From: Rotaria sp. Silwood1
Lineage: Eukaryota > Rotifera > Eurotatoria > Philodinida > Philodinidae
Direction of reading: 5' to 3'
DNA: 64,000 nucleotides
Assembly: GCA_905250075.1 (NCBI GenBank)
Contig: CAJNOP010000018.1
Coordinates: forward strand, 186,001 to 250,000
Positions 39,195 through 51,827 of this stretch are shown piece after piece (positions within the stretch are counted from its first letter, which is position 1; every line of letters starts with the position of its first letter). Under the pieces are notes generated by a model. It was not told where the DNA came from. It saw only the letters and a list, made by a program, of their open reading frames with translations, and did no database searches. Both the position numbers and the translations under genes were made by a program.

Positions 39195-40190
39195 ATGATT
39201 TTCAGTATGAGGGTAGTCTCTGTGGCAAATGTACAAAAATTGGAGAAGATGATGAACGAATGTGAATTAGATATAGACTGATACTCGGATAAAAGCAATC
39301 AACTTGGATATGGTCATAGGATTATTGATGAATATTAGAGGAAGAATGTTTTGGTGGACTTTTTTGCTGTACAGTTGGTTAATTTACATGAGATATCGAT
39401 AATCACTGCATCGAAATTTGATGTTAGAGATGTTCTCAATGATGTCTATGCTTTAGATAAATGAGGATTTAATATCAACCAATGTGCTTGTATAAACAAT
39501 CAAATTTTCTATTTGATAAAGTATCATATACATATTATTTATTGAAGAAACATGAAGAAATAAAAAACTTGAGTTACTAATCACTTTATGCTACTTTGCC
39601 CAAGACGAGTGTTATATTGATCTTAAGAAAACATGCCAATCTTGGTCTAAGTTATTGTAGAGTCCTACATTGATCTACGACATATAGATGTGTATATAAT
39701 GACGACAGTTTATAGTTATTATTGTGTTGAATTTCATAAAAAATGATATCTTTTACAGACAACATATATGAATCGCATGTCCAGATCAAATACGTGAACA
39801 TATTTGATAAAAAAGTTGCATTTGTTGACTGATCAATGGGTCAAAGTTGAATTGATAATAAAGTTTCCAAAAGTGACGTTATCAAAACAGATCAATCGTT
39901 ATTGATTCTAGACGATATTATAAGCAAAACGAGTTATACTAAAGTGTATTGTTTTTTCTTCGTTGTTGAAAGTTGAAAAACAAAATAGAACAGCACAAAA
40001 GATAAAGTTAGTTTTATTAATCTATAGTAAAGGCTACATTTCGACCACAAGAATTAAACAGAAAATCTTGCTGATGAGCTATTTTTGGCTAGAAAATCAA
40101 GATCCTTTTTTTTTACACAAGAATTTTGACCAACAATCAACAAAAAGTAAGAATCGTAGAAGAACAAGTCCAAGAAAGTTCTACTAGATT
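39195..40190 (+). pseudogene. Decayed coding-like sequence, unknown family
   Basis: Stretches here read like protein but are broken by stops: a frame running ...VANVQKLEKMMNECELDID, stop, YSDKSNQLGYGHRIIDEY, stop, RKNVLVDFFAVQLVNLHEIS... ...VRDVLNDVYALDK, stop. Further on come IYESHVQIKYVNIFDKKVAF, then stop and SMGQS, and SDVIKTDQSLLILDDIISK. Residue composition is less AT-biased than chance frames nearby. I do not recognise the family. A competing frame at 39205-39260 (YEGSLCGKCTKIGEDDERM) is also protein-like, so the true frame is unsure. It could be an old gene or a retroelement remnant. Confidence 0.35.
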
Positions 40191-40960
40191 ATGTCGTACC
40201 ATAGAAATTATTCTTTTTTTTTGCTTAATAAAACCTTCATATTTTACTGTTTTACCTTTGTTGTTCTTTTTTCACTAACAAACTATGTTTCATATTGTTC
40301 TATGAAGCAATAATTATAAGGTAAAATACGTATTCTATTAAAGTATTAATTATTAAAATTTAATATTCCATGTAATGTTATTTTACTAATTTTTACATTC
40401 GCATATATAAGAATATCTAATAGAAAATGATTTCGTTTATATTTACTAAAGTATATTAATCAAAAGCCTTGAAAAGAAGCGAATGCACTTCGATCGTTAC
40501 ACTGATTTCATAATCAACTTGAATTACTATTATACAAGCATGACAAAAGAAAAGCATATTTTCTTTTTCATCCGCCCTCTTTTTTTTTCTTTTATTCGTA
40601 AAAGCTTTTATCTTTCTTCTTTTCTATTAACATTAAGAAAAAAAAAAGCAACTGAGGAGCATATAAATGTCTATCTCATAAACATATCCCAATGAAAAAA
40701 GAAGGCTCGAAAGAAAAATATTAATAAATACACATTGTCATTTATTACCAAACGTTTTCCTTGATTTCTGTCGTGATTTAACTAATATAAAATAAGTAAA
40801 TTAATCTCCAAAAGTAGTTTAATCAATAGTCATTTACGAAATAATACGAGAGAAAAAAAACGTAGAAGCGTTTCAAATGACTTGCCATTTTATATCTGAT
40901 CCATTATATGTATAATTTTGTTTTTAATCGATATTAGTAATTTTTTATATGATGATCATT
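40191..40960. other. Intergenic region, nothing recognised
   Basis: AT-rich sequence downstream of the PIM-like kinase (which reads leftward). It probably contains that gene's 3' UTR; TTTATT motifs on the + strand near 40,740 correspond to possible AATAAA signals on the minus strand. Confidence 0.45.
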
Positions 40961-42194
40961 CTAATATATAGTTTGAAGCCAAGATAAAAATTGAAGATCG
41001 TTTAATTTTGGACGTCGATTTTCGTTGACATTTATACACTGTTTCATTGTATGATATATCTCTTTTTCGATAGAACTCAAATAGGGTAAATTTAATCGAC
41101 CTTTTATGATATCAGCTTTTGAACGAAATGGATACAATTGATAAAGTAGAAAATAGAGGCAAACACCTATAGCCCATACACATGCTTTTTCACCATTATA
41201 ACGTCGTTGAAGTATCCATTCAGGTACCATTATTTCTAAAGTACCCTAAAATAAAATAATATTTAAATCTACATTTAAAATAAAAATAAATCTAATAATC
41301 GAACTTGAAATTCATGAAAATCTTCTAATTGTACAGGTGCAGCTGAACCAAAATCAATGAAACGTAATGAACGATCATTCTTACAATAAATTATATTCTC
41401 TGGTTTACAATCTCGATGCCAAACACCATACATTTGTAATGTTATATTAATACGAATTATTTCTCGAAATAAATGTCGAAATAATTCTGTATTAGCTAAT
41501 AAAGGATTTTCCATAACTAAATCAAAAAGTGTACATGAATTTGGAATTTTTTCCATAATAAATATAAAACGATCAACTTCTTCAAAATGTTCTAATATTT
41601 TTATAACACCGGATACACCTCGAAGACGCCAAAGAATTTCTATTTCATATGGTACACGTTCCTATAAAAAAAAGAATGCGTTTTTTTTTCTTATCCTTGA
41701 TTAAAATTTGAAAACAAAAACAAAAAATTTACATACACCTTCAAATGTTCCCCAATTAAGTATACGATCTTTTGGTAAAACTTTAATTACAACAGGTGAA
41801 TTATCTGATCGTCTTTGACCATCATATACTTGACCAAAACCACCTTTACCCAAGCAATAAAATATTCGATATTCACGATTAAATGTTCTTTGTATTTTAT
41901 TGCCATTTGAAAAATTATTTGCTATTATTGATGGTCGATCAGAATAAAGTTTGTAAAACTCATAAATACCATTGTCCATATATGTTGGTGTCTGTTAAAA
42001 TTAATAAACCGAATGACAAAAAAAAAAACAAGAAAAATAATTATTCTTACTAATCGTTCAATTTTTGGATAAGCATAATCACCAAATGCTTGATATTGTG
42101 AACTATTGTTATTTGGAATAAGTTGTAATTGTGCTGGCATTAGCCAGGGAGCAAAATCGTCCAACCACTGTTCGTCACTGAACCAATTATTCAT
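40961..42194 (-). CDS. PIM-like serine/threonine protein kinase
   Basis: Protein kinase of the CAMK/PIM type. Minus-strand exons are 42194-42051, 41991-41737, 41661-41305 and 41245-40961, all in phase 0, giving 346 residues. Visible motifs: glycine loop GKGGFGQVYDG, VVIKVLP with the ATP-binding lysine, a Glu in helix C (VPYEIEILWRL), catalytic loop HRDCKPENI, metal-binding FIDFGSAAP, and VPEW in place of APE. KACVWAIGVCLY replaces the usual DVWSLG, a substitution shared with PIM kinases (AVWSLG), and this together with PEWI supports the assignment. The catalytic residues are present, so it should be active. The cysteine after HRD is unusual (Ile or Leu is normal). The ATG lies two bases after an acceptor-like TATACACAG, so an upstream leader exon is likely. 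The donor of exon 3 (GTTCGA) is weak. Confidence 0.9.
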
Positions 42195-45100
42195 ACCTGT
42201 GTATACACAAATAAAAGCAAGAAAACATAATATTAAATGTGCTTTTATATATAAAACCGCAAAACAAAGAAAAGAGAATAAATTGATATACGGACATATA
42301 TATTGTTGTCAACATTTTCTTTATGAAAATTGCTCAGGTATAACTATAATTTTCTTTTTTTTGTACATCTATTAGATGAAAATTGAAGCTTTATTCGAAA
42401 ATATACTAAAACGGTCATGTTTATATGCTTCTGAATGATATAATTTGATCTGAACCACAAACATTCATCAATACATCTATTCACGCTCCAATGAATCCTA
42501 TACGAATGCGTCTAATTACGTTTGCAATCACACAAGTACATGCATATATATATATATATATATCATCATATATAGAACTACGCATACTTGTTTTTTCATA
42601 TTGTTAAATTGACATCGTCAACATTAAAAATGGTGCAATAGAAAAATCAAAATGAACTGTGAAGAAAAAAAGAAATTTCTATTTAATGTTCTATTGTTTC
42701 TACAGTATCATCGTCATTAAATCTTTCCTCTTTTTTTTAAATTGACGCTTCTCTTGCCTTCACCTTATACATGATCGATGGGTATGCAGTACAGCAGCAC
42801 ATAGATAAACATCTATCCATTTATACATTCGTTTTCTTTTTTTCCCCACACTGTATTCAATCATATGATTTGTTTCGCTTAGGCAGGCCATACTCTCATT
42901 TTGCCACTAACCATCAACACATGACACTTTGATGATGCGACAGAAATCAATGTGTCTAAAAAGTTATGTTTTTTAGAGCATTCTCTACAATGGACAAGAG
43001 AAAATCAAAAAAATGCTTGAAATATAGATTTAAGTCAACATACCGCATCCTATTTTGTTATTTATATTTCATGTGTAAACATAGAAAATATTATTTAGTT
43101 ACGTGTACCTTTCTTAAAACAAGTGTTTTTTTTATACACGCAATTCAATTTTTACCGTGATATATTGTTAATGAAAATGTACAAAATGTATACGATAATT
43201 GATATCTGTGTAATATAGTATTTGATTGCCACCTCAATTATGCAAGGGTATTTATAAATAAATAAAAAAGAATTCGAGGTTTTTTTCTCTTTTAGATCGA
43301 TTGAGCGTAAAGTTGTAAAACGTGAGTCCAAGATAATTACATAGTTATTGATAGACTTTTTTTACGTAGAAAAAAAAGCATGAATTCAAAAACTATAGAA
43401 ATGAGTAATATCACTAGAAATATGCCTTCTTAATTTATTTCAAATGAGTAGCATCTTGAAAAAAAAATTGTACCTTTGAATCAAAACATGATAATTTACA
43501 GGTAAATGTATCAATATTTTAGGCAATAAAAAAATACATTGATAATATCTATTTCGATGTTATCTACATTCTGCCATTTGATTAGGACATTGAAAAGAAT
43601 GGTCAATATGAAAATAGATGATTTAGAGCTCTAACTCTACTTGTTTTACTATGAAAATGATAGTATAAAAAATAAGTGTCATGAGCTGACTAAAATTGAG
43701 GAGGGGGAGTGTGCCTACTCTAGAAAGGTAGAGCTCACAACATTGAAGTGGAGGGAAGACTCTTGTCGTAAGTGTTAAAGAACAAAAAGAAAAAGAAGAA
43801 AGTCGTTCAGTTTCACTGAGGCAAAACGAAAATTTTCAAAGATTGGTGAGGGTCATTCTTTGCTCAGGACATCTCTAAGACAAAGAGAAGCATGAAATTT
43901 TTCATCAATATTATTCATATATATACTGGTTTTTCATAGAGAATAACATAATGAATGATACCAGAAAACATTCATGTATAATAAATTTTATTCTCGATTT
44001 GTTTAATTTTCTAAATTAATAATATTATTAGAAAAAATGACGTTTTAAATAAGAAAAATTAAAACTAAATCAATTGAAAATCTTTGAAGATCAAAGAAAA
44101 GAAAATGATATATTGAAAGAAAAAAAATGATCATGCGTATGGTGAATATGAAATCACCCATAAACATTGACAGTGAAATAGAAAAGGCTTGTTAATTTTG
44201 ACCGATATGCTTATAAAAATACTTTTTTAAAGGTAACTGTCATTTATAACCTTAATATCAAGATTTGATAAAATAGTAAAAAAAAATACAACGTAGATTT
44301 TAAACAAAATATATTGATTAGTTAAGAATGTTGTAATTCATCGAGTTTAATAGTAATTAAACGATTATTTCTGTATATCAAATCGAATATTTTTGTTCTA
44401 AAAAAAGGAAGAAATTGTTTTAAAATTGAATATCTCGAATAAACAAAATCTGTAGAATTCAAAATATTTTCGTTCTATACAATATTATACTTATCTCAAA
44501 ATCGACTTTTTCTTGTGGTGAAAATATTTATGTATACAGGTATTGTACACTACAGTTGACTGATACGATACATGTCGCATTTTCTGACAGATTATTAATA
44601 ATGATCAGTACTGTGATGAATGAGACACACTATGTCATAATCGAAAATATAGAAGGCGTTATTTTTAATATGAATTGCTACCGTATACGTTTCAGTGTGT
44701 CTGTAACCTTCATATGTCTATTATACGAATGATTGATATGTCGTAATGGAAATATATTATGAAAATTAAGTGTGAGTCATGTTAGTTGTGGACAATGAAT
44801 TAAATTAGAAGTTTTCAATGTTTGTTTAAGTTTTAAAATTAATAGAGATTATTCGTCTTGTAAAACAAAAAAAAAAATATTTGCGCTTCGCTGTAATATA
44901 AACATATTCCGAAGTACCCTTTTTTCGAAGTCTGAAAACTGTTGCAAAAATTTCATTAATGTAAATTTCTATTAATAGATTTTGACTGTGTGAATCTCAC
45001 CTTCGAAAGAAATGAATGTCATAATCAGAAGCAGTGACAAAAATTGTATTGAGAATAGTATATGTGAAAGGAGGCACGAATCTGAAGTATTTGAAAATAA

Positions 45101-46980
45101 TTGTGAAGAGATGTCAGGATCAAAATTTGATGAAAATTAGTTTTGAATAATAAATATAATATTCAATACAAATTTTTATATTGATTCTGAGTATGATATT
45201 CGTTTCTTTTGAAACTGAAGTTTAGATGATGAAAACCTATGAATACAAACTCATATTTATGACTTTTTTGCTATCATATTTTCAAAAAGCGTTTATACTT
45301 TTTCTTCTGACTATACAGCGAGTGCAATCAAAACAATATTGAAATTTGATGATTTTACTGTATTCCAATTTTTATAGGTTTTTCTGATATCTCTAAACTT
45401 AATCAATAAAATTTTTTGGTCAAATTTCAAATTGTTGGTACCTTATCATACAATTAACGAATAGAACTAAGATCGTTTTTTCTCATAAGAAGTCCTAATA
45501 TAGTTCTTTGTACTTTGAATCTTCTCACTTACACTTATCAAAACAAATGAATGATCACCTTTTTCTTTCTTACATCGAAAGTATTTGGAAACAATTCTTT
45601 TTAAAATTGTTGTTCAGATACTATCATATGAAAACATTTTTGGAATGTCTTTCGTGTATATATGATCGATATATTGTTTATAGAAGACGTTAATATCAAA
45701 TCTAATGTTCCTTGATGATCATATCTGGTTTTATTCTTCTTTATAAGAAAACGAAATCATACATTGTAACGATTAATCAGTAAATGAGCTTTTCTCTTTG
45801 ATATTTCATACATATGTACAATGATATCGCATAAATTTATACCGGACATACACATATGTATATGTACTGAATGTAGGTCACCAGAGAGCTATTGTCCTTC
45901 TTCTTTTTCACTATTGCCATCGAGTAACTGTCAAGATAAAGAAAGAATAAATAACTAATTCTGTATGTGTTTTTCTTTTTTAGTTACATGAACCAAAGTC
46001 TTTTCTTGTTTCCTCTGGTGATTATTGATCATCGTCATTAATTTAATCGAACACTAAATTTATCTATCTGGATGTACTAGTTATTCAGTTGAACAAGTCA
46101 CCTTTTAATAGATCGAAACAATAAAATTGAATGATATGCATCTAAATGATGCTGAACACGAATAAAATGCATCTGCTTCATCTACATGCACTTATGGAAA
46201 TAGTGGCGGTTTGTCTCAAACAATCACTTTAGATCGCATAGTGATTGTCTGTTAACCTTATCAAATCTATTGATCGAATACAACAGAGAATGAAAGTAAG
46301 AGACAATCATTTGATGTTCTCATGTCCATGATTGCATATATTCCTTCTATCGATCATAAACAATTATTTAGCTGCTTGTTTTACCTATGTGTTACTTATA
46401 ACAAAAATACAAGTATATTATTGAATTTTAATTGATTGAAAAGTAGTAACTTCAGTAAACAGAATATGCAATTGAACAACTTGTGAAAACTATAAAATTT
46501 GAAATAAAAAAGAAGTAGTTGAGTAGACAATTTAATCGATTTAATAATATTAACAACATTTTTTTATGTATATAGAGAAGATAAGAAAATAAAAATATAT
46601 AGATTGATTGATTGAAATCAAAAAATACATTTTAGTACAAATAGTTTTCATCTTTAGCAAATTTACAATCAACTAATTGAATTTATGTAAAAACTAAAAA
46701 CATTGAAATTTAGAATTTATTATGAACAAAAACTAGAATGGACTATGTTCATAAAACGAATTCTTTATTCATATTTTTTATTTTTTTCAGTACATTGACC
46801 ATCAGTTTTCTTTCTCAGCTCTGGTAATCATTTGCTAATATATGCATCAGAAAAGAGCAAGTTGATAGGAAACAAAATCTATCGATTGGTTTACAGAGAA
46901 ATATAATTGACCAATGTTTTATTTTCCTCGTCTGTGTTATCATGTATATAAATATTTATGATTTTTTTTTTCTCGCTTAG
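42195..46980. other. Large intergenic region between kinase and nuclear receptor
   Basis: About 4.8 kb with no supported gene on either strand. It contains a TA microsatellite at 42544-42562 and a short GC-richer stretch at about 43694-43760 (GAGGAGGGGGAGTGTG and AGAAAGGTAGAGCTC). It likely carries promoters for both the leftward kinase and the rightward receptor. Open frames at 42106-42375, 42966-43160 and 45508-45693 look like chance. Confidence 0.5.
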
Positions 46981-47046
46981 TAGGCTTGAAACTAGGCCAT
47001 ATTCAGGAAGGTCAACATCAATTACGAAGGAGAAAGAAAAAAAAAG
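46981..47046 (+). other. Candidate 5' leader exon of the nuclear receptor gene
   Basis: A good acceptor (TTTTTTTTTCTCGCTTAG) is followed by 66 nt ending in a strong donor (AAAAG-GTAAGC). It lies about 0.9 kb before the receptor ATG and has no useful frame, so if real it is a non-coding leader exon. Confidence 0.3.
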
Positions 47047-47910
47047 GTAAGCATATGAAGTTTCTCATGTTCAGTAATATTCTCAGAGCAACAAAATGGA
47101 TCTGTTCCAATTTTGAGCTATCCGATAGTCACTAGACTGATTTTATTTTTAAGTTAAACGTATATGCATCATGAAGAAACGAGATTAAAGAGACAATTAA
47201 ATTATCTTTAAAAAATATTCTTGACAGAGATTAGGAAAAATATTAATGTAATTTCAATGTGATCGATATATACTGGTGCGAGATCTGCATAAACATGCAT
47301 CAAATTATTAACATGGGACTTCGTTTAATCAAGATAATAAATCTACTTTAGTAGAGATGTGGCACAATAAGAAAAATATTTTGGAATTTGGATTTAGTCT
47401 TGAACAAAAATAATATAAATAGTTTGCATTTTGATAACACTGTAGTTACTTTACCCTTTTGCTGTTCATTCAAAAACAAGATTGTAATTTTGTCTAGACA
47501 ATATTGAAATTTTTTAATGTTGATCACGATAACTATATTAACTTGTTTTTTCTATGTATACGCACAATTAACTAAAGATGAAGTGGACCATCATTAGCTG
47601 AAGAGATTTCACTTGCATATTTAAACACATTATCCTAGTATCCTAAAAAACATCTGAGTATAATCTATGTAGTCAAAAGTATTGTGTATATCACATCTCA
47701 AAAACACATGACACTCATGATCAATATAATGTGATATTTATGGGAGCATGTGCATCATTGAAAATGGGCGGATGATATACATATATTGGCCAATTCATAT
47801 AATTAATATAGGAAAAAAAATGAATACATCACAATGATAGTTAGATAAAAAAGAAAGTTAAGAAGTTAAATTATTTGTGTTTTATGTGTAAATAAGAAAC
47901 TATATTGAAG

Positions 47911-49883
47911 ATGATGCAATATGATTGTACTTATGAATCGAATATGATTAATGATTCAGATATGGAAGAAAATATTCATTCATATCCAGTTTATCAACAA
48001 CAACATAAGTATGACGAATGTTTAATTATAAAAATAAATTAATTTTAATATTTTATCTTCTTTAGCTTTTTAGCATCAACTGTATCAAATAATAATAATA
48101 ATAATATGATAACAACAAATGATATATATCAATCATCATTGTCAAATAGTAATACAAATTATCAATCGTTTTATTTTCCTTCATCAATTGACTTTAATAA
48201 TTCAAATCAATATCATTTCGATTATCAATCATCAACTCACCATATTGATCCATATTCGAATATATTTCCAAATAATTCTTCAATAGATCCATATTCTACT
48301 CAAACAATATATAATTCAACATCAATAGAATCATCGACATACATGCCACCTACAGATTCTTATCAAACTCTTCATTCAGTATATATTCATTCGAATGCTA
48401 CTATTCCATCAACAATGTCTCAATGGAACTTAGATACAATGAAACTGTCTAGTCATGATGGTATGTCTTTAAACTTCTTGTGTTCTACATCCAAAAATAG
48501 ACGCCAACTTGTCTTGTTTTTGTTGGCTTTCTTTGGCCTATACAAAGAAACAATGAAAGAAAAAAAAATGTCTGTCTGTTTTCTTTTTAAAGTTATATCA
48601 CCATCGAATTCTAGTAAACAACCGTGTGTTGTATGCCATGAAGAATCATCCGGATATCATTTTGGTGCATATACATGTGAATCATGTAAAGCATTCTATC
48701 GACGTGTAACTAAAGGTAAAATAAAAGATTGTAATAGATCTACATGAAAATTTCTTAAGAATATTCCCTCTTTCCAGGATTTTTGAAGAACAGTTCATTG
48801 GAAAGATTTGAAATTATCAGAACAGATAGATCTCGACGAATAGAGAAAAGTTGTCATAGACTCAAATTTCTCAGATATTGTCTTCTCTGGAATATCATAA
48901 TTATAACGATGAAAAAACACCCTATATTTTTGCTCTCGTTTTTTCAAGATGTTTCGTTCGATCAAGCTGAAAATTTTGCTACAGATACTAGATACTGTTT
49001 GGAGTAGGTGCGTTTTTATTTTTCGTTCTTCGAATAAAAAAAACCAAATTAAGCTGTTTTCAAATCGGTTAACATTTCAAGACTATTTTTCGATCCTAAA
49101 AATGTACTCAGTAGATACATAGAGAGTTTGTTTTTCATTATGAGCTTTTGAACTTTTTTGTCCATGAAGAAAACTTCGATCGATTATCATAAATACTTTC
49201 GTATTTTTTTTTCAATAGATCCAAACATTGAAATTAAGCATTCTTGTGAAATTCCACTACCAAATATTACAAAATTAAACCGAAAAGATTGTCGAGCTTG
49301 TCGTAAAGATAAATGTGAACGAGTAGGAATGACAGTAATATCAAAAGATCGTATAATACAAACAAAATCTATATCAAAATCTTCTTTAATATCAATGAAT
49401 AATTTACTTGAACAACTTGCATATGATCTTACGTATAATCAATTATCAACATCATCAACATTAGAAAATCTCTTTCATCTACTTGATTTACCATCAATTA
49501 TTACAATTAATTTTGATTATCATTCACTTTATATGAATGCTATTCAAATATGGAGAAATCAATATAATCATTTTTCACAAATATTTACTAATATATCATT
49601 AAATGATACATTTGCTGTACTACTTTTTCTTTTTTATTGTCTTATGATAATGAAAGAAAATAATGATAATAAATTAACAAATAATATTAAATTTGATAAA
49701 CTTATACATATACTTCAACAAGAAATTAATCGTGTAACTGGTACAGATCATCGATTAGCTTGTCGAATAAAAGCTTTATTTATGAAATCTTATGTTGCAC
49801 TTGCTCAATATTATCCAAATAGTATAAATTTATTTGATAGTAATTATAATTCACAATCACAATCTATTCTTTCATATCAATAA
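47911..49883 (+). CDS. Divergent nuclear hormone receptor
   Basis: Ligand-type transcription factor. Exons 47911-48008, 48066-48460, 48593-48715 and 49219-49883 join in frame to 426 residues. The N-terminal region (residues 1-170) is Ser/Asn/Tyr-rich and disordered. The DNA-binding domain (about 173-245) has a canonical first finger, CVVC-x13-CESC, with P-box CESCKAFYRR instead of the usual CEGCKxFFRR, and an intron right after it. The second finger reads C-x14-C-x2-C-x4-C (CRACRKDKC then GM), with no cysteine where the family has C-x5-C, so it has three zinc ligands instead of four. The ligand-binding region is short (about 165 residues); IWRNQYNHFSQI resembles the helix 3-4 signature, but no AF-2 helix 12 is evident. 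The start ATGATG is the first in the exon. It may be a lineage-specific receptor; the subfamily cannot be assigned. Confidence 0.85.
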
Positions 49884-51157
49884 TATTCAAATCATGATCA
49901 ATAGTAACTGTTTCCTATTGTGTTATTTTCTTTTCTGTATGTGTTTCGTTTTTGTATTACATTACATTTAATAGTAAAATATCGGTTTACAATGAAAGAG
50001 TAAAATAAAGATTTTCTTATAAGAATATACTAAATTTAGATCATACAATTTATTGGTTTTTTTTATTTCAAAATTTTGTAGAACTTTATATTTTTAAGTT
50101 AAGACAACTTTTAACAAGCTGTTTATGATTTACAAAAGAATTCTTTTGTAACCCTTTACAGTTCTGCAATATTGAAAAAAAATTCCTCGTTCTTTCGTTT
50201 AATAAAAGCAAACTTTGCTAAATTATTTTGCTTATCTATGAAAGCAGCTCTTCAGTTGTCCTCTTCTGATTTTCATAACCATTCGCCTATAGATACTATA
50301 TAATGTTCTAATAAAAAATCTAAAGAGATTTTGATCTGAAACTCTACTGATATAAAGAACTCAACTAAATTAGCTTCATTAACTAAAAGCATAGATAATC
50401 GCATTTATTTAGTACTAAATAGACACAATAATCTGTAAAAATTGCAAAGAGTTTTCTTGGCTGAATGGAAGAATGGTGAGTTTTAAAATCGTTTCAGAAC
50501 TTCCAGAACATCTTTTGTACATTTCTGAAAGCCTCGAAATTGTATCTGAACTCTATGATGCGTGCAAAATCAAAGCCTCTTGTGTGTTTTTACAGCGTTG
50601 TAAGAATTTTTGGAAAACTTTCGATTTTTGACCTTGACTCATTCACAAATAAGTCAAAACATGAGCCTTTATCAGACAAAGTACAGTGGCTATATGTTCT
50701 TTTTAGTTTCAAAGTGATCTAAAGTCAATTTATCAAGGTTTTTAAAAATCTTCATAGACCAGACATCTTTTTGTTTCAATTAGAATAATAATAAATAATG
50801 AAATATCCTTCGTCAACAATAACCTAGGATGCATGTAACTAAAAGCCAAACAATTAAAATGTCAAAGTACTGAAAGATTTTCATGAATAATAGTTAAACA
50901 AGAATATATTGCATCATTTTTGTTTACAACAACAATATCGTAATGTAATTGATTGAGAACAAAAACAAACATTATAGAAAGATACCCACAGTATTCCATA
51001 GATGATGGAACGTATAGGTTGAGTGAGGCTAAAGCTTCCCCGACTTTCGCTCTTGTAGGCTCAGACTCGATCAATGTTATGAATTTGAGATTTGATCGCT
51101 TGTAACTTTAGGATGTGGATAGAGATGGGGCGCTTCCAATATCTTGAGTCCATTTGG
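49884..51157. other. Intergenic region after the nuclear receptor
   Basis: Contains the receptor's 3' UTR, with an AATAAA near 50005, then AT-rich sequence with no supported gene. Open frames at 50540-50722 and 50862-51074 (minus) have no recognisable features. Confidence 0.5.
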
Positions 51158-51184
51158 TTTATCGTTTCTCCCGGAAACGATAAA
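51158..51184. repeat. Perfect 11-bp hairpin
   Basis: TTTATCGTTTC is followed by a 5-base loop and GAAACGATAAA. It lies 34 bp left of the 14-bp tandem array and may mark part of the same element. It could also fold in RNA, but no T-run suggests a terminator and the host is eukaryotic. Confidence 0.7.
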
Positions 51185-51218
51185 AAAAATGCATTTATTT
51201 TTCTATAATACTGTGAGT

Positions 51219-51344
51219 ACGTCTAAATTTGTGCGTCAAAATCTATACATCTTAGTTTATACATCCGAATGAGTACGTTCCAATCTATACGTCTTAATCT
51301 ATGCATCTTTTTTGACACGTCTAAATGAGTACGTCCAAATTTGT
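51219..51344. repeat. Tandem array of nine 14-bp units
   Basis: The period is exactly 14 bp through the whole array, although individual units differ from one another at several positions (units include GCGTCAAAATCTAT, ACATCTTAGTTTAT and ACGTCTTAATCTAT). Exact spacing with substitutions but no indels suggests that unit length is constrained or that the array is old but undisturbed. Confidence 0.85.
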
Positions 51345-51659
51345 CCTAATCCATATGTGCTACAGATTTCATTCGGGTTGCTAGTAGCATTTCTGAGAAT
51401 TCTATTGGCATCCTCAATCATGCTAGTAAACGAGAAAATCACGATAGAATTGACTGTGTACGCCGAGACAAGTATGGGTCGTGGCTCTTCAGGGGTCGCT
51501 ACGCGTCCCCGCGCCGTGATGCTGAAATAAAAGGCCAGTTAGGCGAGGAAAGTTTGTTTTTATTATAGTTTCGTTCAATTCAAGTCTGAAATTTAGCATC
51601 TATCAGAGATTCTGGAATATTACATGTGCATATAGATTTGGACGTACTCATTTAAACGT
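51219..51659. mobile_element. Small element with a 14-bp tandem array and inverted partner units
   Basis: Nine consecutive 14-bp units fill 51219-51344, for example ACGTCTAAATTTGT, ACGTCTAAATGAGT and ACGTCCAAATTTGT (rough consensus ACGTCNNAATNNNT). Two more units lie in reverse orientation at 51632-51659 (ATAGATTTGGACGT, ACTCATTTAAACGT). The last two left units and the two right units form 25-bp arms matching at about 23 positions. The core between them (51345-51631) contains a GC-rich patch around 51477-51530 that is unlike the surroundings. Subterminal tandem repeats in inverted orientation are typical of non-autonomous DNA transposons. The exact ends and target-site duplication were not found, and no transposase is present. 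Confidence 0.6.
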
Positions 51660-51769
51660 ATTAACAAAAAAAGTATCGATTATTTAGCCGTACTTTGGAA
51701 TTCTCTGAGAAATGGTTGTTATTTGTTTTATCAGCATTTTTCAGAGAAATCATCAAGCAGATTATCTGC

Positions 51770-51815
51770 ATGCCCTCCACCCACATCACACCAACACCCA
51801 TATCATCACCCTACA
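51770..51815 (-). repeat. Degenerate TGTGGG-like patch
   Basis: Read on the minus strand, the sequence runs GGGTGTTGGTGTGATGTGGG then TGGAGGG. It resembles degraded units of TGTGGG, the bdelloid (Adineta) telomere repeat as I recall it. It sits immediately downstream of the GNAT pseudogene. Confidence 0.35.
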
Positions 51816-51827
51816 TTGATAGCACTT

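Noticed and set aside
48783..49007. Open frame inside the nuclear receptor intron
   Set aside because: It falls between two finger exons, does not fit the receptor reading frame at either junction, and contains no missing cysteine motif.
51312..51530. 72-residue frame within the 14-bp element
   Set aside because: It starts inside the tandem array and covers the GC-rich core; no recognisable protein features.
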